From assembly GCF_003696345.1 (NCBI RefSeq), contig NZ_RFLX01000017.1, positions 1 to 64,000 of the forward strand: 64,000 nucleotides of DNA. The letters are read 5' to 3'. Origin of the DNA: Teichococcus wenyumeiae (GTDB taxonomy: Bacteria; Pseudomonadota; Alphaproteobacteria; Acetobacterales; Acetobacteraceae). A program made the translations under genes and the position numbers. Shown here one piece after another: positions 43,472 through 53,206 of this stretch (position 1 is the stretch's first letter; each line of letters opens with the position of its first letter). The notes below the pieces were generated by a model that had not been told where the DNA came from, made no database searches, and was given only the letters and a program-made list of their open reading frames with translations.

Positions 43472-44214
43472 ACGGGGCGCCACGGCCTCCATGCCGCACT
43501 GAAACAGGATGGCCTGACTTCGCCTCCCGCCCCATGGCTTCCCAAGGCGCTGCCGGAGTTCCGGTGAGGTTGCCCGCACGGCCCTGCGGCTGCTGGAGCA
43601 CGTGCAGGAAGGGCGCCGCATCCTTCCAGCCAGCCGCCCAGCTAGCGCCGGTGCCTCCGGCAACCCAAGCCCCTACCGTCACCACCAGCCTGCACGCCGT
43701 TCCGCGCCGCGCAGCCGTGGCGGCCAGGCACCCCGATTCAGGGGGTTTCGGGCGGCCCGGGTAGCGGCAGGGCGCCGTGGAATTTGCCGTGGCCTGAAGC
43801 CTTTTCGAATCGGGTTCGTTATAAATCCGTGGCAGCGGGCATGAGGACGCGAGCCGCCCAGCACCCGTCGCGACATCCGGCCGCCAGACCGGGATGGGGT
43901 TCCCCCATGACAGACTGGCTTCCGTGCAAGGAGAGAGCATGCCCGAGACAGCGACCATGAAGCATCCGGTGCGGGCCGGGCGGGAGGCGTCCGGCGGGGC
44001 TGCCGCAAGAGGCGGCCCCGCGTGGCGCATGGGCCTCCGGCCCCATCCGCAGGGATCATGATGCTGTCCGCCCCGTTCCACCGCCCGGTCCCGATGCCGG
44101 CGCGGAAAGGTCAGGCAGAGGCGGCGTGGGTGCTCCGCCCCTGTCTCACGGCCGTCGGTACCGGCAGGTCCGGTGTCACGATGGAAGGGCTGATCGCTGC
44201 CGATCTGGCTGGCC
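43472..44214. other. Long gap upstream of the HWE kinase
   Basis: This 743-base stretch has no clear full-length gene. It contains a patch with GGTTCGTTATAAATCC near 43812, which could hold a promoter, and two short frames near 43939 and 44058 (see next entry). Opposite-strand frames of 100-300 codons across it look like chance products of high GC. Confidence 0.5.
43939..44061 (+). CDS. Possible small ORF with a strong ribosome site
   Basis: This 40-residue frame (MPETATMKHPVRAGREASGG and more) has AAGGAGAGAGC directly before its ATG, the best ribosome site in the gap. Its stop overlaps an ATGATG that opens a 59-residue frame (44058-44237) running into the start of the HWE kinase gene. The chain of overlaps would allow translational coupling into a kinase gene that has only a weak ribosome site of its own. 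No family is recognised. Confidence 0.35.
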   Translation: MPETATMKHPVRAGREASGGAAARGGPAWRMGLRPHPQGS

Positions 44215-46536
44215 ATGACGAAGTCCATCTCGAATAGCCCGGCTGGCCTCGACCAGCAGCTGCGTATCCGGGTGGCGGAGCTGGAACTGGAGAATGCCCG
44301 CCTCCGGGCGGATCTGACGGGAAAGCATGTGGAAGCCGGCCAGATGATGGCCGGTGCCGAGGAACTGATCGCCGGCCTGCAGCGGGCCAACGCGGCCCTG
44401 GACGAGAGCCGCGCGGCCCTGGCCGAGAGCGAGGCCCGCTACCGCGCCGTGCTGGAAAGCGCGACGGGCCACGCGATCATCACCATGTCCCGGGAAGGGC
44501 ACGTGACCGGCTGGAGCCCCGGCGCCGTCGCCCTGCTGGGCTGGGAGGAGGCTGAGGCCCTCAATCGCAACATCGCCTTCATCTGGACCGAGGCGGACCA
44601 AGCGGCCGGCGTGCCGGAAAAGACGCGCCGCCAGGCCCTCGCCAAGGGGCGCGTGACGGAGGAGCGCTGGCACCTGCGGCGCGATGGCTCCTGCTTCTGG
44701 GGCTCGGGGCAGCTCACCTCCTTCGAGCTTAACGGCACCGTCGGCTTCGTGAAGATCATGCGGGACGAGACCGCCCGGCGGCAGGCGGTGGAGGCGCTGC
44801 GGGAAAGCGAGGCGCGCCTAGCCGCTATCTTCGGCGCGGCCGCGACCGGTCTGTGCGAGCTGTCCACCGAAGGCGCCTTCCTGCGGGTGAATGACGAGCT
44901 GTGCCGCATCCTGGGCCGGCCGCGGCGGGAGCTGCTGCGGTTGACGGTGGCGGACGTGACCCATCCGGACGATCTGGAGCGGAACTTCATAGTCGTGCGC
45001 CAGGTGCTCGAGACGCGGGATGTCGGCCATCTCGACAAGCGCTACCTGCGGCCGGATGGCACGGAGGTCTGGGCCAATAGCAGCATTTCCCCTCTCCCCG
45101 GGTCGGACGGGGAGGTGCGGAGCCTGCTGGTCGTCACCGCCGACCTCACCGACCGCCGCGCCGCCGAGGCGGCGGTGCGGGACAGCGAGAACCGCCTGCG
45201 CAGCCTGGTGAGAGCCTCCTCGGAAATCCTCTATGGCATGAACGCGGACTGGACGGTGATGCGCTGGTTGGAGGGCGGGGGCTTCTTCTCCCAGGTGGAC
45301 CAGCCGGGCGCGACCTGGTTCGAGCGCTACGTCCATCCCGACGACCAGGCCATGGTCAGGGCCGCCGTCCAGGAAGCGATCCGCACCAAGGGCGTCTATG
45401 AGCTGGAGCACCGGACAACCCGTGACGACGGCAGCGAGGGGTGGGTCCACTCCCGCGCCGTGCCGCTGCTGGACGAGGCCGGGGAGATCCGGGAATGGTT
45501 CGGCGCCGCCAGCGACGTGACGGCGCGCAAGCAGGCCGAGGAAGCCCTGCAGGACGAGAAGGAGCGCTTCCGGCTGCTGGTGATGAGCATGCCGCAGCTG
45601 GTCTGGCGTTCCGCCGATGGTGGGGCATGGACCTGGTCCAGCCCGCAGTGGGGGGCCTATACGGGCCAGGCCGAGGGGGAGAGCCTGGCGCTGGGCTGGC
45701 TCGACGCCGTGCATCCCGACGACCGCGAGATGACGTTGCAGGCATGGCAGCAGGCGCCCCTGCACGGCAGGCTCGAGCTCGAATTCCGCATCAGGCGGGG
45801 CAACGACGGCACCTGGCGGTGGCACCAGACGCGGGCGCTGCCGATGTGGGACCTTTCCCTGCCCGAGCATCCGGAAAGCCGCATCCGGGAATGGGTGGGC
45901 ACCAGCACCGATATCGAGAACCTGATGCGCCTGCAGCAGCAGCAGCAGATCCTGGTGGCCGAGCTGCAGCACCGGACCCGCAACCTGCTGACGGTGATCC
46001 GCTCCATTCTCAACCGGAGCCTGCCCCGCTCCCCCGAGCGGGACGAGCTGGACGGGCGCCTGGGCGCCCTCGGGCGGGTGCAGAGCTTCCTCACCCGCAC
46101 GCCGGCCTGGACGGTGTCGCTGAACGATCTCGTCACGGCGGAGCTGGCGGCAGCGGGAGCGGGGAAGTCAAAAACCTCGGCCATCACGGGCCCGGCTGTC
46201 GAGCTTCCGGGCGACAAGGTGCAGCCGCTGGCCCTGGCGCTGCACGAGCTGGCCACCAATGCCGCCAAATACGGCGCCATCGCGCAGCCCGCCGCGCAGC
46301 TGTCGGTGCGCTGGGAGTTCAAGATGATGCAGGGCAAGGAACACCTGCTGCTGGAATGGCGCGAGAGCGGCGTAGCGATGCCGGCAAGTGGATTGCCGCC
46401 CCGGCAGGGCTTCGGCACCCAGTTGATCACCCGCGCGCTGCCCTATCAGCTGCGGGCCAGGACCGACCTGAACTTCACGCCCGATGGCGTGTGCTGCAGC
46501 ATCACACTGCCCGCTTCCGGCCTGCGGAAGACCTGA
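44215..46536 (+). CDS. Multi-PAS HWE-family sensor histidine kinase
   Basis: This 773-residue soluble kinase has an N-terminal coiled coil (about 12-70), four PAS domains (about 74-190, 197-318, 321-445 and 446-575) and a HWE-type kinase core. The phospho-accepting His is H586 in AELQHRTRNLLTVIRS, the N box is LHELATNAAKYGA near 677, and the W-x-E pair that names the family is W715/E717 in LLLEWRESG. It has no membrane segment and no receiver domain, so it senses a cytoplasmic cue such as redox, light or a ligand through PAS. No response regulator is adjacent; the Hpt-like protein upstream is the only possible partner in the window. Confidence 0.9.
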   Translation: MTKSISNSPAGLDQQLRIRVAELELENARLRADLTGKHVEAGQMMAGAEELIAGLQRANAALDESRAALAESEARYRAVLESATGHAIITMSREGHVTGWSPGAVALLGWEEAEALNRNIAFIWTEADQAAGVPEKTRRQALAKGRVTEERWHLRRDGSCFWGSGQLTSFELNGTVGFVKIMRDETARRQAVEALRESEARLAAIFGAAATGLCELSTEGAFLRVNDELCRILGRPRRELLRLTVADVTHPDDLERNFIVVRQVLETRDVGHLDKRYLRPDGTEVWANSSISPLPGSDGEVRSLLVVTADLTDRRAAEAAVRDSENRLRSLVRASSEILYGMNADWTVMRWLEGGGFFSQVDQPGATWFERYVHPDDQAMVRAAVQEAIRTKGVYELEHRTTRDDGSEGWVHSRAVPLLDEAGEIREWFGAASDVTARKQAEEALQDEKERFRLLVMSMPQLVWRSADGGAWTWSSPQWGAYTGQAEGESLALGWLDAVHPDDREMTLQAWQQAPLHGRLELEFRIRRGNDGTWRWHQTRALPMWDLSLPEHPESRIREWVGTSTDIENLMRLQQQQQILVAELQHRTRNLLTVIRSILNRSLPRSPERDELDGRLGALGRVQSFLTRTPAWTVSLNDLVTAELAAAGAGKSKTSAITGPAVELPGDKVQPLALALHELATNAAKYGAIAQPAAQLSVRWEFKMMQGKEHLLLEWRESGVAMPASGLPPRQGFGTQLITRALPYQLRARTDLNFTPDGVCCSITLPASGLRKT

Positions 46537-46643
46537 GCCGGATAGCCCGGCATGCGCGCCGTCCTCGGCCGCTTCGCCAGGGCAAGGGGTCGTGATGGCG
46601 CCTGTGTCTGGCTCGGCGGAACCCGGCCCCTTCGGGCTCTGCG

Positions 46644-47327
46644 CTATCGGCCCGGCCGGAATGCCGCCGCGCCTGAGGACGGCGGCCCGCCTTCTCCACG
46701 CTGCAGCAGCGCGATGACCTCCGCATCCTCAACCTGGGTGAAATCAGCGAAGAAACTGCCGACGGCGCCGAAAGGCTCCGGTGTCGCCAGGAACACGGCC
46801 TCATCGCAGAAGCCGCGCAGTGCCTCGGCCACGGAGGGCGGCGCCACCGGCACGGCCAGCACGATCCTGCGCGCGGCACCGGATTGCGCGAGGGCCTGCA
46901 GGGCCACCCGCACCGTCGCGCCGGTCGCGACCCCGTCATCGACCAGGATGACGGTACGGCCTTCGAGCGGCAGGGGAGCCCGGCCATGGCGGTAGAGTCC
47001 GCGCCGCCGCTCGATCTCCGCGCGCTGCCGTGCCGCCTCCTGCTCCAGGTAGCTGCGGGAGATGCCGAGGTCCCGCACCACATCCTCGTTGATCAGCATC
47101 GTGGGATGCTGCTCGGCGACGGCGCCGGCGGCCAGCTCGGGGAAGCCCGGCGCGCCGACCTTGCGCACCAGCAGCAGGTCGAGCGGCGCCGGGAGCGCCG
47201 TCGCCACCTCGAAGCCCACGGGCACCCCGCCACGCGGCAAGGCCAGCACCACCGGCGCCGCCTCCCGCAGATGCCCGAGGCGGCGGGCCAGGGCACGCCC
47301 GGCCTCGGTCCGGTTCCGGAACATCAT
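46644..47327 (-). CDS. Phosphoribosyltransferase family protein
   Basis: This 227-residue type I PRTase has the PRPP-binding loop TVILVDDGVATGATVRVALQ and LALPRGGVPVGFEVA near the N-terminus. It matches a stress-associated group of uncertain function (often next to universal stress or dienelactone-hydrolase-like genes) rather than a nucleobase salvage enzyme. GGAGG lies seven bases before the ATG at 47327. It is convergent with the HWE kinase gene and transcribed alone. Confidence 0.82.
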   Translation of the reverse strand: MMFRNRTEAGRALARRLGHLREAAPVVLALPRGGVPVGFEVATALPAPLDLLLVRKVGAPGFPELAAGAVAEQHPTMLINEDVVRDLGISRSYLEQEAARQRAEIERRRGLYRHGRAPLPLEGRTVILVDDGVATGATVRVALQALAQSGAARRIVLAVPVAPPSVAEALRGFCDEAVFLATPEPFGAVGSFFADFTQVEDAEVIALLQRGEGGPPSSGAAAFRPGR

Positions 47328-47570
47328 GCGATGCCTCCGTGGCAGGGATGGGTGGGGGCGGGGCAGGCGCCAGCATCGCTGCGGGATGAGAATGTCGCTG
47401 CCCGGTGCCGCCGTTCAAGCGGAGGCGTGGAAGAATCCGGCGAGGGCATCCTCATCCACCTCCGGCGCCGCTGGCGGGAATTTACGGGCTGGCCAGGCGG
47501 GGCAAAGCTTCGCATTCTTTCACCAGTCCAGGAACGAAGCCGCACCGGGAAACCCGGGCAAGGAGTCGCC

Positions 47571-48551
47571 ATGATCAAACGTCGCACGGTTTTCACAGTC
47601 CTGGCCGGAAGCGCCGCTGGCGGGATGCCGGGCATCCTGCGCGCGCAGGAGAGCTATCCGTCGCGCAGCGTGACCATCCTGGTGGGCTTCGCGCCGGGCG
47701 GGGGCACCGACATCATCGCCCGCCTGCTGGCGCCCTCCCTGCAGGCGGAACTCGGCCAGGCCGTGGCGGTGGACAACCGCGCTGGCGCCAGCGGCACCCT
47801 GGCATCGGCGGCGACGGCCCGTGCCAAGCCGGATGGCTACACGCTGCTGATGGGCACGGTCTCGACCCAGGCGGTCGTGGCGCCGCTGATGCGGAACCCG
47901 CCCTACGACCAGGACAAGGATTTCACGCCCCTCGTGCTGGCCGGCACGGTGCCGCTGGTCGCGGTGGTGCCGGCCAATGCGCCGTACCGGGACCTGAAGG
48001 GGCTGATCGAATTCGCCCGGCAGAACCCTGGCAAGCTGAACTACGCCTCCTCCGGCATCGCCACCCAGCAGCACCTGGCGGCGGAGATGCTGTGCCAGGC
48101 CGCCGGCATCCAGATGACGCATGTGCCCTATCGCGGCACCGGCCCGGTGCTGAACGACCTGATGGCCGGCACGCTGGACCTCGCCATCGACACCATGCCG
48201 ACGCATCTGCCGCATCTGCGCAGCGGCAGCACGCGCGCCCTGGCGGTGACCATGCCGGAGCGGGTCAAGGCGCTGCCGGATGTGCCGACGGTCGCGGAAA
48301 GCGGCTTTCCGGGCTTCGAGATCACGGTGTGGTACATGCTGCTCGGCCCGGCGGGCCTGCCGGCACCGGTGACGGAACGCTGGGTGCAGGCCATGAACAA
48401 GGCGCTGCGGGACCCCACCAACCGCAGCCGCCTGGAGGAAGCGGGTTTCATCCCCGGCGGCGGCAGCGCGGCCGATGCGGCGGAGCTGGTGCGGCGGGAG
48501 GCCGCGCGCTACGGCGCCCTGGTGCAGAGCGCCGGCATCCGGGTGGATTGA
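47571..48551 (+). CDS. TTT (Bug-type) periplasmic receptor 6
   Basis: This 326-residue receptor has a signal peptide (RRTVFTVLAGSAAGGMPGIL) and the family segments VTILVGFAPGGGTDIIARLL, AVAVDNRAGASG and LPDVPTVAESGFPGF. AAGGAG precedes the ATG at 47571. The next gene, 32 bases on, encodes a carboxymuconolactone-decarboxylase-like protein, so the pair may handle a lactone or aromatic-derived acid. A 243-base gap without genes lies upstream. No TctAB. Confidence 0.92.
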   Translation: MIKRRTVFTVLAGSAAGGMPGILRAQESYPSRSVTILVGFAPGGGTDIIARLLAPSLQAELGQAVAVDNRAGASGTLASAATARAKPDGYTLLMGTVSTQAVVAPLMRNPPYDQDKDFTPLVLAGTVPLVAVVPANAPYRDLKGLIEFARQNPGKLNYASSGIATQQHLAAEMLCQAAGIQMTHVPYRGTGPVLNDLMAGTLDLAIDTMPTHLPHLRSGSTRALAVTMPERVKALPDVPTVAESGFPGFEITVWYMLLGPAGLPAPVTERWVQAMNKALRDPTNRSRLEEAGFIPGGGSAADAAELVRREAARYGALVQSAGIRVD

Positions 48552-48583
48552 AGGCCCTTGCGCCGGACTGCGGCTGCGCCGCC

Positions 48584-49213
48584 ATGACCTCTCCCCCACG
48601 CATCGCCCTGCCCAGCCCGGAGGAGATGTCGCCGGAGCAGCGCGCGCTCTACGACCGCATCATCGCCAGTCCGACCCGCCGCATGGCGGGGCCGCAGCGC
48701 GCCAATATCCACAGCCCTGAGCTGGCGGAGGCCTGGTGGCGGCTGGGCGACATGCTGCGCAGCCGTACCGTCCTGCCGAAGCGGCTGCTCGAGTTGGCCA
48801 TCATCCTGGCCGGCCGGCGCTGGAACAGTCCGGTGGAATTCCACATCCATGGCGCCGCCGCGATCGAGGCGGGGCTGGACCCGGCGCTGGTGGAGGCCAT
48901 CCGCCTCGGGGACCCGCCGCTGCTGCCGCCGGGCGAGGAGCGGGAGATCTACGACTTCACCCGCCAGGTGCAGATGCGGGGCGATGCCGATGATGCGACC
49001 TACCACGCGGTGCTGGCTCGCTGGGGCCAGCGCGGCGTGGTGGAACTGGCCGCCGTCATCGGCTTCTACACCATGGTCTGCATGGCGCTGAACCTGCACC
49101 GCATTCCGCTGCCGGATGGCGCCGCCGCGCCGATCGCCCCGGCCGGGGAGGTGGGGGCGCTGGCGGTGCTGCCGCCCGCCCTGCCAGAGCCGGGGGAGGG
49201 CGGAACGGGCTGA
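48584..49213 (+). CDS. Carboxymuconolactone decarboxylase family protein
   Basis: This 209-residue all-helical protein has the family core LPKRLLELAIILAGRRWNSP followed by VEFHIHGAAAIEAGLDPALV. It has no CxxC, so it is not an AhpD-type peroxidase. Related proteins act as decarboxylases of ring-cleavage lactones or have unknown function. It lies 32 bases after receptor 6 and 56 bases before the metalloprotease, all on the plus strand. The Ala/Pro-rich C-terminal tail (about 180-209) is probably disordered. Confidence 0.82.
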   Translation: MTSPPRIALPSPEEMSPEQRALYDRIIASPTRRMAGPQRANIHSPELAEAWWRLGDMLRSRTVLPKRLLELAIILAGRRWNSPVEFHIHGAAAIEAGLDPALVEAIRLGDPPLLPPGEEREIYDFTRQVQMRGDADDATYHAVLARWGQRGVVELAAVIGFYTMVCMALNLHRIPLPDGAAAPIAPAGEVGALAVLPPALPEPGEGGTG

Positions 49214-49269
49214 CCCTGGGCAAGGCGGCCTGTTGACGGCCGGGCCTGAAGGGGAAACTGTAACGCGCC

Positions 49270-51717
49270 ATGACTCACCGCCCCATCCCCCAGGACCTGC
49301 CCGACCGGGCCGCCTCCCCCGCCTCCACCTTCCGGGAAGGCAGCCCCGGCGACAGGGTCCGGCGGCTGGACGGCTTCCTGCCGCTGTTGTGGGATGAGGC
49401 CACGGGCCGCCTCCAGATCGAGGTGCGGCGGCTGGACGAGGATTTCCTCTATATCGACCGCATCTCCCACGGATTGGGGGACCACCGGCTGGAACGCGGC
49501 AACCTCAGCCGCCCCACGGTCGCGCGCTTCGAGCGGCGCGGCACCCGCCTGCTGCTGGTGGCGCGCAACATGGCCTGGCGGACCTCCTCGGCCGAGCCGG
49601 CGCAGCAGCTCGCGGTGCGGCAGGCCTTTCCGGAATCGGTGCTCTGGTCCTTCGAGATCCTGTCGGAGCAGGATGGCGCGCTGCTGGTGGATGGCACCGC
49701 CTTCTTTCTGCGCGATGCGCGCGGGCTCGCGGCGCAGCTCAGCGGCCTCGGCCAGGGCAGCTACACGCTGGACCCCGCGCGCTGCGCCATCGCGGGCGAG
49801 GGGCTGCGCGCCTTTCCGCTGAACAGCCAGGCGGAAAGCATCCTCACCTTCGTCAATCCCGCTGCCAAGCTGCGGCCTTTCTGGAACGGCGACGGGTTGC
49901 GCGAAGGGCTGATGGCCCTGGCCGCGGACCCGCGCAGCATCACGCTGCGGCTGCGGCATTGCTTCATCCAGCTACCGGAGCCGGGCTTCCGCCCGCGCCG
50001 CTTCGACCCGCGCTCCTCCTTCTTCAATAGCACCGTTTTTCATGACTTCGGCGTCTCGCTGGAGGAGCCGGGCGATGTGCATTACGCCATCCGCCACCGG
50101 CTGGAGAAGAAGGACCCGAACGCGGCGGTCAGCGAGGCGGTGAAGCCCATCGTCTATTACGTGGACCGTGGCGCGCCGGAGCCGATGCGCACCGCGCTGC
50201 TGGAAGGCGCGCGCTGGTGGGAAAAGGCCTTCGAGGCCGCCGGCTTCCGCAATGCCTACCGGGTTGAGCTGCTGCCCGAGGACGCCGACCCGCTCGACAT
50301 CCGCTACAACATGATCACCTGGGTGCCCCGCGCCACGCGCGGCTTCTCCACCGGCACCATGATCTGGGACCCGCGCACGGGCGAGATCATCAAGGGCGAG
50401 GTGACGCTGACCGCGCTGCGCGACCGCCACTTGCGCATGATCGCGGAAGCGCTGCTCTCCCCCTACGAGGACGGCACGCCCTGCCCGGAGGTGGAGAAGC
50501 TGATGCTGGCCCGCCTGCGCCAGCTTTCGGCGCATGAGGTGGCGCATACGCTGGGCCTCGACCACAACCACATCGCCAGCACGCATGGCCAGGACATGTC
50601 GGTCTGCGACTATCCGGCGCCGCTGCTGACGCTGGATGCGGAAGGGCGGGTGGACCTCTCCCGCGCCTATGGCGAGAGCATCGGCCGCTGGGACGAGATT
50701 TCCATCACCTGGGGCTACAGCCAGTTCCCGCCCGGCCTGACGGAGGCGGAGGAACAGGCGGCGCTGGACGCCATCCTGGAAAAGGCGGAGCGCGAGGAGG
50801 GCCTCTATACGCTGGCGCAGCAGGATGGCATTCCGGAAAGCGGCGTGCATCCCAAGGGTCATCACTGGGATACCGGCGCCGATGCGCCGGATGAGTTGCT
50901 GCGCCTGCTGAAGATCCGCGAGGCCGCCCTGGCGCGCTTCGGGGAGCGCGCCATCAAGCCCGGCCGGCCGCTGGCGCTGCTGGCCGATGTGCTGGTGCCG
51001 CTCTTCATGCTGCACCGCTACCAGACCGAGGCGGCGGTGAAGCTGCTGGGCGGGCTGGAATTCCGCTATGCGCTGCGCGGCGACAGCCAGCTTGTCACGC
51101 GCCTGGTGCCGGGCGAGGACCAGCGGCGCGCCCTGCGCGCCGTGCTGGCGACGCTCTCCCCCGAGGTGCTGACGCTGCGCGAGGAGCTGTTGCTGCTGCT
51201 GCCGCCGCGCCCGCCGGAATATGAGCGGACGCGTGACACCTTCCGCGGCCATACCGGCCTGACCTTCGACCCGCTGGGCGCGGCCGAGGGCGCGGCCACC
51301 CATACGCTGAGCTTCCTGTTCCACCCGCACCGCGCCGCGCGCATCGTGGAGCACCACCAGCGCGATGCCAGCCTGCCCGACCTGCACGAGGTGCTGCAGG
51401 CGACGCTGGACGCCACCTGGCACGCCCCCGCCGGGCAGGGGCTGGCGCAGGCGGTGAAGCTGCGGGTGGAGCATGTGGTGCTGCGGCACCTGCTGGCGCT
51501 GGCGGCGGCGGAGGAAGCCTCGCCGCTGGTACGCGCCATCGCGCGGGAAGTGGCCGCCGGGCTGCGCGCCACCCTGGCCGCCGCCGCCGCGCCGGCGGAT
51601 GCCATGACACGCGCGCACCGGGCCGCCGCCATGGCAGCCATCGATGCTTTCGAACGCGCGCCGGAAGCCTTCCGCCACCCCGGGACACTGCCGCCGCCGC
51701 CGGGCATGCCGATCTGA
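49270..51717 (+). CDS. Zinc-dependent metalloprotease (DUF4953/DUF5117 type)
   Basis: This 815-residue protein has the extended metzincin-like motif HEVAHTLGLDHNH, with H422, E423, H426, G429 and H432. The N-terminal half (about 35-300) has the beta-rich DUF5117/DUF5118-like part (for example LYIDRISHGLG and YYVDRGAPEPM), and the C-terminal half is helical. Family members are normally secreted or lipidated, but this one begins MTHRPIPQDLPDRAASPAST with no signal peptide and no better upstream start. It may stay in the cytoplasm or leave by another route. The substrate is unknown. Confidence 0.88.
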   Translation: MTHRPIPQDLPDRAASPASTFREGSPGDRVRRLDGFLPLLWDEATGRLQIEVRRLDEDFLYIDRISHGLGDHRLERGNLSRPTVARFERRGTRLLLVARNMAWRTSSAEPAQQLAVRQAFPESVLWSFEILSEQDGALLVDGTAFFLRDARGLAAQLSGLGQGSYTLDPARCAIAGEGLRAFPLNSQAESILTFVNPAAKLRPFWNGDGLREGLMALAADPRSITLRLRHCFIQLPEPGFRPRRFDPRSSFFNSTVFHDFGVSLEEPGDVHYAIRHRLEKKDPNAAVSEAVKPIVYYVDRGAPEPMRTALLEGARWWEKAFEAAGFRNAYRVELLPEDADPLDIRYNMITWVPRATRGFSTGTMIWDPRTGEIIKGEVTLTALRDRHLRMIAEALLSPYEDGTPCPEVEKLMLARLRQLSAHEVAHTLGLDHNHIASTHGQDMSVCDYPAPLLTLDAEGRVDLSRAYGESIGRWDEISITWGYSQFPPGLTEAEEQAALDAILEKAEREEGLYTLAQQDGIPESGVHPKGHHWDTGADAPDELLRLLKIREAALARFGERAIKPGRPLALLADVLVPLFMLHRYQTEAAVKLLGGLEFRYALRGDSQLVTRLVPGEDQRRALRAVLATLSPEVLTLREELLLLLPPRPPEYERTRDTFRGHTGLTFDPLGAAEGAATHTLSFLFHPHRAARIVEHHQRDASLPDLHEVLQATLDATWHAPAGQGLAQAVKLRVEHVVLRHLLALAAAEEASPLVRAIAREVAAGLRATLAAAAAPADAMTRAHRAAAMAAIDAFERAPEAFRHPGTLPPPPGMPI

Positions 51718-51863
51718 CTCGCGCTGGCAGCCTGGCCCTGAGCCGGGCTGCCACCGCGCCTGGAGCGGCCCAGGCCATGCGCGGCTTCCGGCAACCTCTT
51801 CCTTGAACGGGCACTAAGCAGAATGAGCTTCCGCTCGCCTGCGGCCGCGTTTGGAGGAATTCG

Positions 51864-52685
51864 ATGCCCGAGGCACACCAGCAGGGCCTGAGCCGGCCTG
51901 AGCAACAGGATGCAGAGGATCTCGCCGCGCCGAAAGCCACGGTGCTGCATGAGGTCGTCCGCCGGCAGGGAGAGGAGGAGCTGAAGCGCCCTCCCGGCTC
52001 GCTGTTCTGGTCCGGCCTGGCGGGTGGCGTGACCATCATGACCTCTGTCATCGCCGAGGCTGCTTTGCAGCACAAGCTGCCGCCCGGCATGCCGGGGCGC
52101 GAGGCCATCGCCGACCTGGGCTACAGCATCGGCTTCCTGATGGTGATCCTCGGGCGCATGCAGCTCTTCACCGAGCAGACGATCGTCACGGTGCTGCCCA
52201 ACATGGCGGAGCCCGGCTGGCGGAAGCTGGCCCTGACGGCGCGGCTCTGGCTGATCGTCTTCCTGGCCAACATGGCCGGCACCTGTATCGCCGCGGGCAT
52301 GAATGTCCACTTCCATCTGGTGGGCCAGCCGCTGCTGGAGTCCATGCTGGACGTGTCGCGGTCCCTGCTCGGGAAGACGCCGATGGAGATGCTGCTCCAG
52401 GGCATTCCCGCTGGCTTCCTGATCGCCTCTGTGGCCTGGATCAGGGCTGGCGCCTCCAGTGGCGAGTTCTGGATCGTGCTGGCACTCACCTATGCCATCG
52501 CGCTCTGCGACTTCACCCATGTGGTGGCGGGCAGCGCTGAGGCGTTCCTTCTGCTGTTCACCGGGCAGGTCGGGATTGGCCAGGCGCTGGGCGGCATGAT
52601 CCTTCCCTCGCTGCTCGGAAACATCCTTGGCGGGACAGGCCTTTTCGCGCTCCTGGCCCATGCGCAGGTCCGCCAGGAAATCTGA
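51864..52685 (+). CDS. Formate/nitrite transporter family channel (YfdC-like)
   Basis: This 273-residue membrane protein has a charged cytoplasmic N-terminus of about 45 residues, then six hydrophobic segments typical of FNT pentameric channels (SLFWSGLAGGVTIMTSVIAE, GYSIGFLMVILGRMQLFTEQ and others, ending LPSLLGNILGGTGLFALLAH). It is closer to YfdC-type members than to FocA or NirC and may pass small monovalent anions. GGAGGAATTCG precedes the ATG. It stands alone, upstream of a convergent stress-type pair (hibernation factor and unknown protein). Confidence 0.87.
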   Translation: MPEAHQQGLSRPEQQDAEDLAAPKATVLHEVVRRQGEEELKRPPGSLFWSGLAGGVTIMTSVIAEAALQHKLPPGMPGREAIADLGYSIGFLMVILGRMQLFTEQTIVTVLPNMAEPGWRKLALTARLWLIVFLANMAGTCIAAGMNVHFHLVGQPLLESMLDVSRSLLGKTPMEMLLQGIPAGFLIASVAWIRAGASSGEFWIVLALTYAIALCDFTHVVAGSAEAFLLLFTGQVGIGQALGGMILPSLLGNILGGTGLFALLAHAQVRQEI

Positions 52686-52760
52686 CCCGGGAGGCACTGC
52701 ACGCCTTCTTCCTGGAATCCGGAGGACGCCGGCATGCGGCCGGCGCCCCGTTTCGGCGCC

Positions 52761-53132
52761 TTAGAGCAGCGCTTCCTTCATGGCATTGACTGGCTTGTCC
52801 TCGCGCATGGCGCGCTTCCGCCGCCGCAGCTGCTTGTCCACGCGCTCCAGCGCGGTCGCGAAGGCGGTATAGGCATTGCTGGAATGCTCGCCATGCCCGT
52901 CGAAGAACAGCCCGCGCCCGGCATGCACCCTGACATTGCAGCCAAAGCCGGCGCCCTTTCCGCCAGGGGAGAAGGTGATGGTGATATCCTCGGCGCCATC
53001 GAAATACTTCTCGGAGAGACGGGATGCCTGTTCGGTGGCATGCGTCCGCAACGCATCGCCCACATCCATCTGCTGGCCCGACACGACGATGCGCCCGTCG
53101 CGGGCGTTGTCGATGTTCTCAGGAGCTGCCAC
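52761..53132 (-). CDS. Ribosome hibernation factor HPF/RaiA family, short form
   Basis: This 123-residue protein has the beta-alpha-beta-beta-beta-alpha pattern of the ribosome-binding domain: IVVSGQQMDVGDALRTHATE, DITITFSPGGKGAGFGCNVR and a basic C-terminal helix (VDKQLRRRKRAMRED). It lacks the C-terminal dimer domain of the long HPF usual in alphaproteobacteria, so it is a second, short form. It starts at a GTG at 53132 with GGAGG nine bases before it. It would silence 70S ribosomes in stress. It is followed upstream on the same strand by an unknown protein gene. Confidence 0.85.
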   Translation of the reverse strand: MAAPENIDNARDGRIVVSGQQMDVGDALRTHATEQASRLSEKYFDGAEDITITFSPGGKGAGFGCNVRVHAGRGLFFDGHGEHSSNAYTAFATALERVDKQLRRRKRAMREDKPVNAMKEALL

Positions 53133-53206
53133 TGCGTCTTTCCTCCAGAACTTAAAGGGTACGGCGATTCAACGCCCTTCGGCTGAACATGTTGCGGGTA
53201 GGCATG

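Noticed and set aside
43461-44390. 309-codon minus-strand frame upstream of the HWE kinase
   Set aside because: It overlaps the kinase start and reads as low-complexity Ala/Arg/Pro/Ser sequence; no motif.
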